From Candidatus Acididesulfobacter guangdongensis (GTDB taxonomy: Bacteria; SZUA-79; Acidulodesulfobacterales; Acidulodesulfobacteraceae): 64,000 bases of DNA. Below are positions 20,741-29,792 of the stretch, in pieces. The DNA is taken from positions 434,001-498,000 of the forward strand of contig SGBC01000001.1 of assembly GCA_004195045.1 (NCBI GenBank), read 5' to 3'. The position numbers and the translations under genes were made by a program. The notes under the pieces were generated by a model. That model did not search any database, was not told the origin of the DNA, and was given only the letters and a program-made list of their open reading frames with translations. Within the stretch, counting starts at the first letter, position 1; each line of letters begins with the position of its first letter.

Positions 20741-21631
20741 TTAATGAACCGGATGTCCGCCAAACTGATGCCTTAAGGCTGCAAGGACTCTGTTTGCGAA
20801 AGAATTTTCCTGTCTGGATCTGAATCTTGCAAACACCGATTCCGCAAGCACAGGGGCAGGAACGGCATTGTCTATAGCTTCTTTTAATGTCCATCTGCCT
20901 TCGCCTGAATCATCAACGGTAGGACCGAGATTCTTTAATTCAGGGTCTAACTTAAATGCATTATTGGCTAAGTCCAGAAGCCACGACCTGACAACAGATC
21001 CATGCCTCCATAATTCCGTAACCTCGGTCAAATTTATATTAAAATCGCTTGTTTTTAAAATTTCAAAACCTTCTGCATATGCTTCCATCATTCCGTATTC
21101 TATCGCATTGTGAACCATCTTAACATAGTGTCCTGCACCTGATTTTCCAGTATAAAGATATCCTTTTTCAGGCGCTAAGGTTTTAAATATAGGTTCACAA
21201 TATTCAAAAATTTCTTTTTCGCCGCCTACCATAGAGCAGTAGCCTTCTTTAAGTCCCCATATGCCTCCGCTTGTACCGGCATCAAGAAAATTAATTCCTT
21301 TTTCTTTAAGTAAATCATGTCTTCTTATAGAGTCTTTATAATATGAGTTGCCTCCGTCAATTACAATATCGCCTTTCTCAACATATTTAGATACTTCTTC
21401 AATCATTAAATCCGTAGTACCCCCCGCAGGCACCATAAGCCAGACAATCCTTGGGGTTGATAGTTTTGAAACTAATTCTTCTATAGAATCTGATCCGACG
21501 GCGCCTTTATTTTTCACAGGTTCTTCTTTAGACCTTGTCCTGTTAAATACAACTACTTTATGCCCGCCTTCTAAAAGTCTGAATACCATATTGATGCCCA
21601 TTTTTCCCAAACCTACCATACCGAGTTCCAT
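20741..21631 (-). CDS. gnd: 6-phosphogluconate dehydrogenase, decarboxylating (short form)
   Basis: Oxidative decarboxylation of 6-phosphogluconate to ribulose 5-phosphate. It has 296 residues, the short bacterial form often called GntZ or YqeC-type, against about 470 for the long form. Motifs are the dinucleotide site GLGKMGINM (7-15), GGNSYYKDS, DAGTSGGIWGLKEG, and the catalytic-lysine region GAGHYVKMVHNAIEYGMM. It ends HQFGGHPVH as in related proteins. AAGGAGG lies before the ATG at 21631. The short form is often NAD-linked, which the sequence here does not settle. Confidence 0.95.
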   Translation of the reverse strand: MELGMVGLGKMGINMVFRLLEGGHKVVVFNRTRSKEEPVKNKGAVGSDSIEELVSKLSTPRIVWLMVPAGGTTDLMIEEVSKYVEKGDIVIDGGNSYYKDSIRRHDLLKEKGINFLDAGTSGGIWGLKEGYCSMVGGEKEIFEYCEPIFKTLAPEKGYLYTGKSGAGHYVKMVHNAIEYGMMEAYAEGFEILKTSDFNINLTEVTELWRHGSVVRSWLLDLANNAFKLDPELKNLGPTVDDSGEGRWTLKEAIDNAVPAPVLAESVFARFRSRQENSFANRVLAALRHQFGGHPVH

Positions 21632-21720
21632 AATTAGTGCCTCCTTAGCTTATATTTTACTTTTTATTTTTCTTGATTTGCTTACTTTAATTTGCTTACT
21701 TTATTAATTAATAATTTTTG

Positions 21721-22530
21721 TTATTTAACACCTGCATTAACGGTATTGTTTGCGTCATTAGACGAATTACCCGAACTGAAACTTCTCCCTACCTCTCTTA
21801 TGATATCTAAAGGGATAGGCATTATCATTGTAGTATTATTTGTAGAAGATATCTCATTCAGCGTCTGCAAATATCTTAACTGCAGCGCCATCGGATTTTC
21901 AGCTATGATTTTAGCAGCGTCGCTTAATCTTTGAGCCGCCTGAAATTCTCCGTCGGCGTTGATTATTTTTGCTCTTCTGTCTCTTTCTGCTTCTGCCTGT
22001 CTTGCCATAGCTCTTTGCATATCTTGCGGCATATCGATTTGTTTTAGTTCCACTATAGTAATTTTAATTCCCCATGGCCCTGTATGTTTATCTAATATAT
22101 CCTGCATTTCTGCATTTATCTTTTCACGTTCTGCCAAAAGTTTATCAAGTTCTGCTTCACCGCAGATGCTCCTTAAAGTAGTTTGAGCAAGCTGAGAAAT
22201 AGCATTATAATAATCGGCTACCTGTACTACTGCATTAAGAGGATCAACTATTTTAAAATAAACCACTGCGGATATCTTTAAGGTAACATTATCTTTTGTT
22301 ATCACGTCCTGAGACGGAACTTCAAAGGTAAGTATTCTTAAGCTGACCCTGATCATTCTGTCTATTACCGGCCATAATAAGATTATTCCGGGACCCTTGA
22401 CGGCTATCGCTCTGCCGAGTCTGAATATAACCGCTCTGTCGTACTCTGTTATGATTCTTACGGCATACAGAATAATCATAATAGCAACAATTATTATTAC
22501 AGATATAAATAAAACTCCGAAACCTTGCAT
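21721..22530 (-). CDS. slipin (stomatin/prohibitin-like SPFH protein)
   Basis: 269 residues: an N-terminal membrane helix (about 5-27), then an SPFH/PHB domain with [27 protein letters not shown] and [18 protein letters not shown] coiled-coil stretch rich in A, E and R follows (about 170-215, [15 protein letters not shown]), then a conserved [12 protein letters not shown] tail. Such proteins form membrane-bound oligomers and are usually encoded next to NfeD, as here (nfeD lies just upstream). GGAGGATAT precedes the start. Confidence 0.93.
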   Translation of the reverse strand: MQGFGVLFISVIIIVAIMIILYAVRIITEYDRAVIFRLGRAIAVKGPGIILLWPVIDRMIRVSLRILTFEVPSQDVITKDNVTLKISAVVYFKIVDPLNAVVQVADYYNAISQLAQTTLRSICGEAELDKLLAEREKINAEMQDILDKHTGPWGIKITIVELKQIDMPQDMQRAMARQAEAERDRRAKIINADGEFQAAQRLSDAAKIIAENPMALQLRYLQTLNEISSTNNTTMIMPIPLDIIREVGRSFSSGNSSNDANNTVNAGVK

Positions 22531-22837
22531 ATATCCTCCAAATTAACTTACTGCATTAAATAAAAATAAATATTTGCTTTATTGTATATTATCACATAAT
22601 ATTGTTTTGACATCGGCTGAAATATTTTTGCATTCAGCAGCTAAACGGCAACTGCCGGTTAACATTACACTTTTATTATCTGCAAATTAGATATTGGTAT
22701 TTTCTTATTCGCGTTCTATAGTTAATAATTATATTATATGTCAAATTGTATTGTATAAGAGCCAGCATATTTGAAATGTTATATAGTATATATGTACATA
22801 TAGCTATAGCCGGCTTAATAAAATAGATAGAATATTT
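22531..22837. other. 307-base gap between nfeD and slipin genes
   Basis: No gene is seen. Near the nfeD end are adjacent short palindromes: TATATGTACATATA (22789-22802) and AGCCGGCT (22808-22815), with TATAGCTATA between them. CGGCAACTGCCG, around 22650, is an imperfect inverted repeat. There is no U-rich tract typical of an intrinsic terminator. The palindromes may be a protein-binding site, but nothing in the sequence shows this directly. Confidence 0.3.
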
Positions 22838-23308
22838 TTAGCTAAAAGGTTTTACCTTTAATTTTAAGGAATCTTTTACAGAAACGGATGATGAATGAGG
22901 CGATCCAACCACTATTACTTTTTGACCTTTGGCGATAGCAGCATCGGCGTAAGCCGTCCATATCTCGCCGTTTAGATCAATCTGCCCGAAACCGCCGGCA
23001 GGAATATCTTTTGTAGCAAATGCAACAGTGCCAGCAATACTGTCCACTGATGATTTAACCTTTGTTTTATTCGCTTTATATCCTAAAATTATAAATATGA
23101 CTATAAAAATAAACAGCGCCACATAAGCAGGCAAAATTATTTCGGCAAATAAATCGGGAAACATCGGCGAAAATGTAAAAATAATAACCGAAGCTATAAC
23201 GAATAGAATAGCGCTGACGGAGGTTAAAACACCGAATGAAAATATAAAGAAGTCCGACATTATGAGCGCGAATGCAAATATTACTAAAATGTAGGCTGCC
23301 GTTATCAT
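22838..23308 (-). CDS. nfeD: NfeD-family membrane protein
   Basis: 156 residues with three hydrophobic segments in the first 95 residues, then a soluble OB-fold domain (about 100-156) containing AGTVAFATKDIPAGGFGQIDLNGEIWTAYAD, the NfeD signature. It is the short form without the serine-protease part. NfeD proteins partner with SPFH proteins such as the slipin encoded just downstream and are thought to help organise membrane microdomains. Confidence 0.9.
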   Translation of the reverse strand: MITAAYILVIFAFALIMSDFFIFSFGVLTSVSAILFVIASVIIFTFSPMFPDLFAEIILPAYVALFIFIVIFIILGYKANKTKVKSSVDSIAGTVAFATKDIPAGGFGQIDLNGEIWTAYADAAIAKGQKVIVVGSPHSSSVSVKDSLKLKVKPFS

Positions 23309-23454
23309 GATTTTATCAGTTACTATTTTTATTGTTAATTTAATAAATTATGCAAGATACGTAAAACATATAACAAATTAAATATATTCCTATTCATCGG
23401 CAGATACTCGCTGAATTGAATTTTATATAAAATAATAAATAATAAATAAATCTC

Positions 23455-24243
23455 CTATATATATTCCGATAGCAAGCCGCGTATCAATTTCATATCTTCC
23501 CAGACATCCTTTTTTGCCGACGGATTTCTGAGTAGATAAGAAGGATGATAAGTAGGTATAACTTTTATATTTTTATAATTATAAATTTTACCTCTATGAC
23601 TGCCTATTTTTTCGAATTCAATATTTGCTGCACCGGCAGCATTGCTGATTTCATTAAAAATAAACATAGTTGAAAATTTTCCGAGGGTGCATATGATTTT
23701 AGGCTTTATTATATCAATCTGTTCCCGTAAAAACGGACTGCAGCTTTCAATTTCATTCTGCTCGGGATTTCTATTGCCCGGCGGTCTGCATTTTATTATA
23801 TTTGCAATGTAGACGCTCTCCCGTTTAAGATTAATAGATTCAATAATTTTGGTTAATAATTGCCCCGCTTTTCCTATAAAAGGCCTTCCTGTTTTATCTT
23901 CGTCCGCTCCCGGGGCTTCCCCTATAAACATTAAATCTGAATCGGCATTGCCTTCGCCGAATACTATCAAATTTCTTTCTTTAGATAACCCGCATTTTAT
24001 ACAATTATTTATCTTATAGTCCCTAAGCTTTTTTAGCGCTTCTCCTTTCTCTGAATTTTCCGTGCTTTTTAACTTTAACGGCGGAAGCGAAATATCCTGA
24101 CCTGCCGTACAATACTGTATTGCAGCCGTATTCTCCGTAAGATTTTCCTCGCATGCTCCGTCAATATAACACTCACTAACTGCCGTATCAAACGCAAAAC
24201 TGCCTTTATATTGCTCTACCGATATTTTAAGTTTTCCGCTCAT
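23455..24243 (-). CDS. uracil-DNA glycosylase, family 4 (iron-sulfur)
   Basis: Removes uracil from DNA as the first step of base excision repair. It has 262 residues. The core from about residue 75 has the first two cluster cysteines (NCIKCGL), motif A GEAPGADEDKTGRPFIGKAG, KCRPPGNRNPEQNEIESC with the other two cysteines, and motif B HPSYLLRNP. The first 75 residues are not recognisable and are probably a species-specific extension, sometimes seen in this family. A related fold in SPO1-type polymerase fusions is unlikely, as the protein is free-standing. Confidence 0.93.
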   Translation of the reverse strand: MSGKLKISVEQYKGSFAFDTAVSECYIDGACEENLTENTAAIQYCTAGQDISLPPLKLKSTENSEKGEALKKLRDYKINNCIKCGLSKERNLIVFGEGNADSDLMFIGEAPGADEDKTGRPFIGKAGQLLTKIIESINLKRESVYIANIIKCRPPGNRNPEQNEIESCSPFLREQIDIIKPKIICTLGKFSTMFIFNEISNAAGAANIEFEKIGSHRGKIYNYKNIKVIPTYHPSYLLRNPSAKKDVWEDMKLIRGLLSEYI

Positions 24244-24305
24244 ATTTTATAGTTATTACCCTATGTTTCTGATATGTTAACAGTGTGTATAATTTTATTT
24301 ATTTA

Positions 24306-24371
24306 TCTTAAATCTGTCTTAAATCTGTCTTAAATCTGTCTTAAATCCATCTTAAATCTATCTTAAATCTA
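24306..24371. repeat. six tandem copies of an 11-base unit
   Basis: The unit TCTTAAATCTG occurs three times exactly (24306-24338), then three times with one or two changes in its last three bases (24339-24371). Degenerate TCTTGCATA/TCTTACTTATA-like units follow to about 24410. It lies between iorB (ends at 24467) and the uracil-DNA glycosylase start at 24243. The period is close to one helical turn. There are no spacers, so it is not a CRISPR array. Confidence 0.9.
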
Positions 24372-24466
24372 TCTTGCATATGCCTTACTTATATCTTACT
24401 TATGTCTTAATCTATATTTTGCTATATTTTATTAATATTACAACAATGTATATATCCTAATTGACG

Positions 24467-25084
24467 TTATAAATCCAGTCCTATATTAAAAGCTTTCAAA
24501 TTATCCTTAGCTTTTGAACCTTTTAAGAGAATATTTTCTATCACGTTTTTGGACACGGGTATATTTGTTTTTGCAAATAAAACCCCGAGGGAAATAACAT
24601 TGCAGGATATTATAGAACCAAAATTTTCTAAAGACAGCTTATTAAAATCGTAATAAAAAACATTGTCCGTTATGCCGTAAAGACTTTCTAAAATATCATC
24701 TAACTCAGGATATTTATTTTTCCCCATTCGCACGCTTATAGGAATATGCGGATTTGTATTAAAAATAATGACGGAATTTTTGTTGACATAAGAAGCAGCT
24801 CTCAACGTCTCTAACGGTTCCAATGAAATTAGAACATCGGCATCGCCTGAAGCTATCATAGGCGAGTGCATATTTTTTCGTGGATTTTGCAGTTCTGCAA
24901 TTGAGTCGTAAAAAATATATTTGACGAATGCTTCCACGTAACCTTCTCTTTGCGCTCCGCCTCTTCTTTCTGAACCTGATACGTCCTGCATAACAGAATC
25001 AAGAACGGCATTTTTTAGTATAGTGCCTGCAGTTATAATCCCTTGACCGCCAAGACCAGTAATAGCTATATTAAACTTTTTCAT
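24467..25084 (-). CDS. iorB: indolepyruvate ferredoxin oxidoreductase, beta subunit
   Basis: Gamma-type subunit of the 2-oxoacid:ferredoxin oxidoreductase family, pairing with IorA to convert aryl pyruvates to aryl-acetyl-CoA with reduction of ferredoxin. It has 205 residues. The signature ITGLGGQGIITAG (8-20) is followed by SGSERRGGAQREGYVEAFVK. The stop is at 24467. It lies 74 bases after iorA at the end of a six-gene run. The true substrate could be another 2-oxoacid. Confidence 0.93.
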   Translation of the reverse strand: MKKFNIAITGLGGQGIITAGTILKNAVLDSVMQDVSGSERRGGAQREGYVEAFVKYIFYDSIAELQNPRKNMHSPMIASGDADVLISLEPLETLRAASYVNKNSVIIFNTNPHIPISVRMGKNKYPELDDILESLYGITDNVFYYDFNKLSLENFGSIISCNVISLGVLFAKTNIPVSKNVIENILLKGSKAKDNLKAFNIGLDL

Positions 25085-25158
25085 TATTATAATATTTTAA
25101 TTTATTTTATATATTATGTATATTATATCTTATATCGCTATTTTTAGTTCGTTTTATT

Positions 25159-27177
25159 TTATTTATTATCAAGAAAACATAGCTGCGATTCAGGATTTAT
25201 TGACGGATGCAGATTGAATTCTACTTTCCTTATAGCGCTGTTAGGGCATACTTCGTAACACACGCCGCATTTAACGCATGAAACAGGGTCTATAAAATAA
25301 TATTCTTTACCATTATTAATACCGTTTTCTTTTGCCGACTGAATTGCAGGACACGCCAATTCAACAAAACATTCATTGCACTTAACGCAGCGTTCTTTTT
25401 GTAATTCATATATAATTTCAGAACTATTTTCCGGTTTAGATTTAATATTTTTTATTTTTTTTCTTCTTTCTTCCTGGAGAATACATTCACGCTTAGCAAT
25501 TATAACTTTGAGCCCTTTTTCCTTCAGCGCTTCTTTTATGATAACGCTGAATCTTTTTACGCTGTTAGGGTCAACGGTTTTAATATACGAAACGCCAAGC
25601 GATTTAAGCAAATCTTTTAAATTAACAGAATTAGGAATAGGGGTTCCGTCAATATCAGTTTTAGTTGAAGGGGTTTTCTGATGCCCCGTCATTGCAGTCC
25701 AGCTGTTATCAAGAATAATATATAAGATATTTGAATTGTTCTGAATTGCGTTCATAAGAACAGGTATTCCGGAATGATAAAAAGTTGAGTCCCCGACTAA
25801 CGCTATTATTTTTTTGCTCTTGTCTGCTATACTGATAGCCTGCCCTATGCTTAATCCTGAATTCATGCAGGTTAGCCAATCCATAGCATTATACGGCGGC
25901 AATAGTCCGAGTGTGTAGCATCCTATATCGCCTGCTATAACAACATCTCTGTCTTTAGAGCCGGTATTAGAATATCCGGATGCTTTTAAAATTGAATAGA
26001 TAGTGCCGCGATGAGGACATCCTACGCAAAAAGTTCCCATTCTCTGCGGGATTTTATCTGAAAGAATTTCCGACTTATTAACTGCTGCGGTAAAATACTC
26101 TGGGGCTGCCTTTCCTAAAAAACCGGTAACGCCCTTAATAACGTCGTCTATAGTCAGTTCTCCATAAGCTTTGAATACATTTTTGCCGTGGATTTTTCCA
26201 TGATAGCCTATTTCGAAAGCTATTTTTTTAATTTGAAATTCTAAAAAACCTTCTGCCTCTTCAACAATAACAACTTCATCTAAATTATCTAAAAACTTAC
26301 CTATAAGTTCTTCCGACAGAGGAAAAGTAATCCCTAATTTTAAAATCTTATAATAATCCGCATTAATAAAATTCAATGCCTCTATCAAATGGGAGTATAT
26401 AACGCCGGATGAAATAAAACCTATTCTGGAACTTTTCGCTGAACTAATCTGCGCATCTATAATCATATTTAATTCAGAATTATAGACATATTTTTTAAGG
26501 AGTTCGTTACGTTCAAGATATTTTTTATGATTCTTAACGGCAAGATTAAAAAGATTAAGATAATTTTCAGGATCTCTTTTAAAATTTCCGGATATTAAAT
26601 CTCTGTCCGAACAATCGCCAAAATGCAATATGCCTGCATTATGGCACAATCTTGAAGGAGCCATGAGTATAATTCCGAAAGAAAACTGTTCAGAAATATC
26701 GAAAGCTTTTTTTGTAAAATCTTTAGCTTCCTGTATATTTGAAGGCTCTATAATAGGCATGTACGTATGCAGACTATACCATCTGTCGTCCTGCTCATTA
26801 GAACTGCTGGGAGCTCCCGGGTCTGAACCTATAGCAAGAACAAGCCCTGCTTTAACCCCTGTATACGCCAGAAAATGCGCCGGTTCACTGGCGACGTTTA
26901 AACCGACATTCTTCATTGCGCATAAAGACCTGATACCCGACCATGAAGCGCCTATTGCTCCATGCAGGGAAATATGTTCATTCAAGCTGAATTCGGTATA
27001 AATATTTTTTATATTTTTTTTATTTTTGTCTAATGCAATAATAATTTCAGAAGCCGGAGTCCCAGGATACATTGATGCATAGCCGATTCCGGCTTCAAGC
27101 GCCCCTCTTGCAATTGCCTCATTACCAAGGATTATACCCCTATCGCCATATTTTCCGTCAACGAACAAATTTGCCAT
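25159..27177 (-). CDS. iorA: indolepyruvate ferredoxin oxidoreductase, alpha subunit
   Basis: 672 residues. The N-terminal pyruvate-synthase-like domain opens with LGNEAIARGALEAGIGYASMYPGTPASEI. The thiamine-diphosphate domain has GDIGCYTLGLLPP...ALVGDSTFYHSG and NSWTAMTGHQ (about residues 418-500). The C-terminal ferredoxin-like domain carries two iron-sulfur motifs, CVKCNECFVELACP and CVKCGVCYEVCP (about 592-650). It lies ten bases after the MetF-like gene and is followed by iorB. It probably acts in anaerobic breakdown of aromatic amino acids or in the reverse reductive carboxylation. Confidence 0.96.
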   Translation of the reverse strand: MANLFVDGKYGDRGIILGNEAIARGALEAGIGYASMYPGTPASEIIIALDKNKKNIKNIYTEFSLNEHISLHGAIGASWSGIRSLCAMKNVGLNVASEPAHFLAYTGVKAGLVLAIGSDPGAPSSSNEQDDRWYSLHTYMPIIEPSNIQEAKDFTKKAFDISEQFSFGIILMAPSRLCHNAGILHFGDCSDRDLISGNFKRDPENYLNLFNLAVKNHKKYLERNELLKKYVYNSELNMIIDAQISSAKSSRIGFISSGVIYSHLIEALNFINADYYKILKLGITFPLSEELIGKFLDNLDEVVIVEEAEGFLEFQIKKIAFEIGYHGKIHGKNVFKAYGELTIDDVIKGVTGFLGKAAPEYFTAAVNKSEILSDKIPQRMGTFCVGCPHRGTIYSILKASGYSNTGSKDRDVVIAGDIGCYTLGLLPPYNAMDWLTCMNSGLSIGQAISIADKSKKIIALVGDSTFYHSGIPVLMNAIQNNSNILYIILDNSWTAMTGHQKTPSTKTDIDGTPIPNSVNLKDLLKSLGVSYIKTVDPNSVKRFSVIIKEALKEKGLKVIIAKRECILQEERRKKIKNIKSKPENSSEIIYELQKERCVKCNECFVELACPAIQSAKENGINNGKEYYFIDPVSCVKCGVCYEVCPNSAIRKVEFNLHPSINPESQLCFLDNK

Positions 27178-27187
27178 ATATACTTTA

Positions 27188-27964
27188 TTACAACTTTTTT
27201 AATATGTTTATTTTCGGGCTTACAATTTTTATAATTAATCCGTCCGCTTTAAGATTCAAGGCGTTAGCGTAAGCTTCATCCAATGAATTAAAGGTTTTTC
27301 CTATTTCTAATTCATTAATATGTATAAAAACATTTTTATGTTCTTTTTTAATATATTCAATTGCACCGATATTATCCGTAAAAGAATTAATTATAAAATT
27401 ATCTGCGCCGACTGTCATAAGTTTTTTTATTTTTACCATATCTGCAGGTGTTGATGCGGCTATTTTAACGCCAAGATTAAAATTTTCGATATTGTATGCA
27501 GCGTCTTCAGCGTTAGCAACATTATTGTCTAACAAATCGTTATTTGAATTATTTTCAATTAAATGATTAATCGACCTAGATTTTTTAATAATAGAACTGA
27601 GCGCAACTACGTCTATATCATAAACGGGTTTAGCAGAATGAAATACCGTCTTCACTGGATGCAGTCCTTCAGATATTATAATATTTTTTAACTTCAGCTG
27701 ATTTAAAGTGATGAGGTCGGAAAATAGCGCGATCCTGTTTTTATCTCTCATATTGACTGAATACGTTATTACTGCATCAGGATTTTCATCAGATAAGAGT
27801 TTGCAGAGCAATATTGCGTTAAAACCGAAATTTTGTTCAATAATTATATTTTTAATATTAATAGTTCTATTTCCGCCAAGTCCACCTAATAATATTTTTA
27901 ATTCTTTTAAAAAATCGATGTAATTTTCACTCAAAGGGGATTCTATTTCAGGTATGATATTCAT
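27188..27964 (-). CDS. methylenetetrahydrofolate reductase-like protein (divergent MetF)
   Basis: 258 residues, somewhat shorter than standard MetF (about 290). The family is recognised from VITYSVNMRDKNRIALFSDLITLNQLKLKNIII (about residues 64-97), which matches the conserved folate/flavin-contacting region of MetF, and from the MetV-like gene beside it. The following motif, normally ALTGDPP-like, reads SEGLHP here, so the aspartate is not in its usual place. The middle (about 130-165) is Asn-rich and poorly conserved. It may be a MetV-dependent reductase, or a relative that has lost or changed activity. Confidence 0.7.
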   Translation of the reverse strand: MNIIPEIESPLSENYIDFLKELKILLGGLGGNRTINIKNIIIEQNFGFNAILLCKLLSDENPDAVITYSVNMRDKNRIALFSDLITLNQLKLKNIIISEGLHPVKTVFHSAKPVYDIDVVALSSIIKKSRSINHLIENNSNNDLLDNNVANAEDAAYNIENFNLGVKIAASTPADMVKIKKLMTVGADNFIINSFTDNIGAIEYIKKEHKNVFIHINELEIGKTFNSLDEAYANALNLKADGLIIKIVSPKINILKKL

Positions 27965-27975
27965 ATGGTAAATCC

Positions 27976-28611
27976 TTAAATATTTTTTTTAATAGTCTTT
28001 ATGCTGTGATCTCTTGGAGAAAAAATACGGACTATATTTTCTTCCTCTCCAAAATTTTTCATATTTGCATACGAGGTCATAAATATACAATTTGCTTCTT
28101 CGTCAACTTCGCATTTAATACCGTTATGCCCTTCGCATGGACCATTCAGCAATCCTTTGGGACAAAGCGTAATTGTACATACACCGCCTGTAAAATTTAA
28201 CCTGCATTCATCGCACCCGCGGCACAAAGGGCTATATTCGCCTATATGCTCAGTCTTGGCTATATATTTACTGTTTGTTCCTGCAATCACCTTTTTTTTG
28301 ATAAGCCCGCTTATAGTCTGAACACCGGTTCCGCATGAAAGCACAACAATAGCATCGGTATTTTCAAGATTATCCTCAACAAAACGCATATCTTCTTTCA
28401 GCACCCTCATATCGCACGGCTCATCAATAGAGATGGTAAATGTTATATTTTTACCCTCTTTTTTTAATGATTGCTCCATTTCTACGACCTGCGCGGAGCC
28501 GCCGGTCAAGCATATAGATGCGCACGATGCGCATCCTACAATACCTATATTTTGATATTTTTCCGCGGCATCTATTATTTCTTTAATATCTTTTCTTGTA
28601 GTCAGAAACAT
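27976..28611 (-). CDS. MetV-like zinc/iron-sulfur partner of methylene-THF reductase
   Basis: 211 residues of the methylenetetrahydrofolate reductase C-terminal-domain family (MetV of acetogens). Cysteine-rich motifs are GCASCASICLTGG (about 26-38), PLCRGCDECRL, and CPKGLLNGPCEGHNGIKCEV...NCIF, the last being the family signature. In acetogens MetV forms a complex with MetF and passes electrons to it. It lies 11 bases before the MetF-like gene, so the two are surely co-translated. Presence of both fits a ferredoxin-linked methyl branch, but no other Wood-Ljungdahl gene is in this window. Confidence 0.85.
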   Translation of the reverse strand: MFLTTRKDIKEIIDAAEKYQNIGIVGCASCASICLTGGSAQVVEMEQSLKKEGKNITFTISIDEPCDMRVLKEDMRFVEDNLENTDAIVVLSCGTGVQTISGLIKKKVIAGTNSKYIAKTEHIGEYSPLCRGCDECRLNFTGGVCTITLCPKGLLNGPCEGHNGIKCEVDEEANCIFMTSYANMKNFGEEENIVRIFSPRDHSIKTIKKNI

Positions 28612-28628
28612 ATTTTATTATTTATCGT

Positions 28629-29792
28629 TTAAGACGGCTGAGCGCCAAGTTTTACTTTAATAAATTTAATTTTATTATCTGTATGTATTTTTAGAACTAC
28701 AATCTGTCCAGGAATGAAAGAGCTAATCATTCTTTCAAGGCTTGAAAAGGAATCAACTTTTTTATTGTTTATTCTGGTTATAATATCTCCGCCCAAAACA
28801 TAAGCCATAGCCTTCATCTGTATTATCCTTTTCCCTGCCCTTATGCCGGCTTTATACGCAGGACTCCTTGGAAAAACTTTCTCAACTAAAAGACCTTTGC
28901 TTACATTTTTAATTCCGAAAAGCCTGCTAAAACTTTTTGTGACTTTAATGGCTTCTATCCCAAGCCATGGTTTTATTATTCGGCCGTATTTTACTAACTC
29001 GGGAATATTTCTTTCTGCAAGATTAATAGGTATCGCAAAACCGATATTTTGAGCTTCTCCTGCCAATTTTGCAGTATTAATACCGATAACGTGTCCTCTG
29101 TAGTTAACCAAAGGTCCGCCGGAATTGCCAAAATTAATAGCAGCATCCGTCTGTATTATATTTCCGTAAAATCTTGCGGTAGGAAAAACTAACGACCTTT
29201 TAAGTCCGCTTATTATACCGGTAGTGACGGTTTGATATAAATTGTAGGGGTTACCTATAGCCATAACCCTTTCACCAACTTTTAAATCGTTAGAGTTTCC
29301 TAAAACGACCGGCACTATTTTCCTGCCTTTAGGATTAATATGAATAATCGCTATATCAGATGAAGGGTCGGTACCGATTATATTTGCCTTTACATTTTTA
29401 TATTTTAAAAAACTGACGTCTATTTTGCTTGCATTTCCTATTACATGAAAATTAGTTAATATATCCCCGTTATTATTTATAAAAAACCCGGTGCCTATAT
29501 CTTCTTCAGGCATTATCGCGCCGTTTTTCAATCTGGCAAATCCCAGCACCTGAATGTGCACAACACTGGGCTGCAATTCATGAAACAGTTTTTCGACAAT
29601 TGAACTGCTTTTATTCGCTGCATTAAATGCGCTAACATTCGCGACTGCAAATGCAAATATTAAAGATACTATAGAAAAAACCGATACAATTGTTTTTATT
29701 TTAAGTTTAGATTTAATTTTATTGCCTAATATATTACCGTATCTGTTATTTTTACAAGCACCGTCTGCATTATGCCGCCTCTGAAAAAACAT
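28629..29792 (-). CDS. HtrA/DegP-type periplasmic serine protease with one PDZ domain
   Basis: 387 residues: a basic 32-residue start, a signal/anchor helix (about 33-55), then a trypsin-like domain with the full triad H116 (TNFHVIG), D146 (SSDIAII) and S224 (FGNSGGPLV), and a single C-terminal PDZ domain (about 275-385). The ATG at 29792 is preceded by GGAGGT and lies inside the last codons of the upstream gene, a 23-base overlap. It lies 17 bases before the MetV-like gene. A periplasmic quality-control protease embedded in a cytosolic redox operon is unusual. Confidence 0.93.
   Translation of the reverse strand: MFFQRRHNADGACKNNRYGNILGNKIKSKLKIKTIVSVFSIVSLIFAFAVANVSAFNAANKSSSIVEKLFHELQPSVVHIQVLGFARLKNGAIMPEEDIGTGFFINNNGDILTNFHVIGNASKIDVSFLKYKNVKANIIGTDPSSDIAIIHINPKGRKIVPVVLGNSNDLKVGERVMAIGNPYNLYQTVTTGIISGLKRSLVFPTARFYGNIIQTDAAINFGNSGGPLVNYRGHVIGINTAKLAGEAQNIGFAIPINLAERNIPELVKYGRIIKPWLGIEAIKVTKSFSRLFGIKNVSKGLLVEKVFPRSPAYKAGIRAGKRIIQMKAMAYVLGGDIITRINNKKVDSFSSLERMISSFIPGQIVVLKIHTDNKIKFIKVKLGAQPS

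Noticed and set aside
20655-20894. 79-codon minus-strand frame at the end of gnd
   Set aside because: It lies in another frame of the conserved gnd C-terminus; composition is cysteine-rich by chance.
24306-24420. Possible CRISPR array
   Set aside because: Units are 11 bases with no spacers and no cas genes nearby; it is a tandem repeat.
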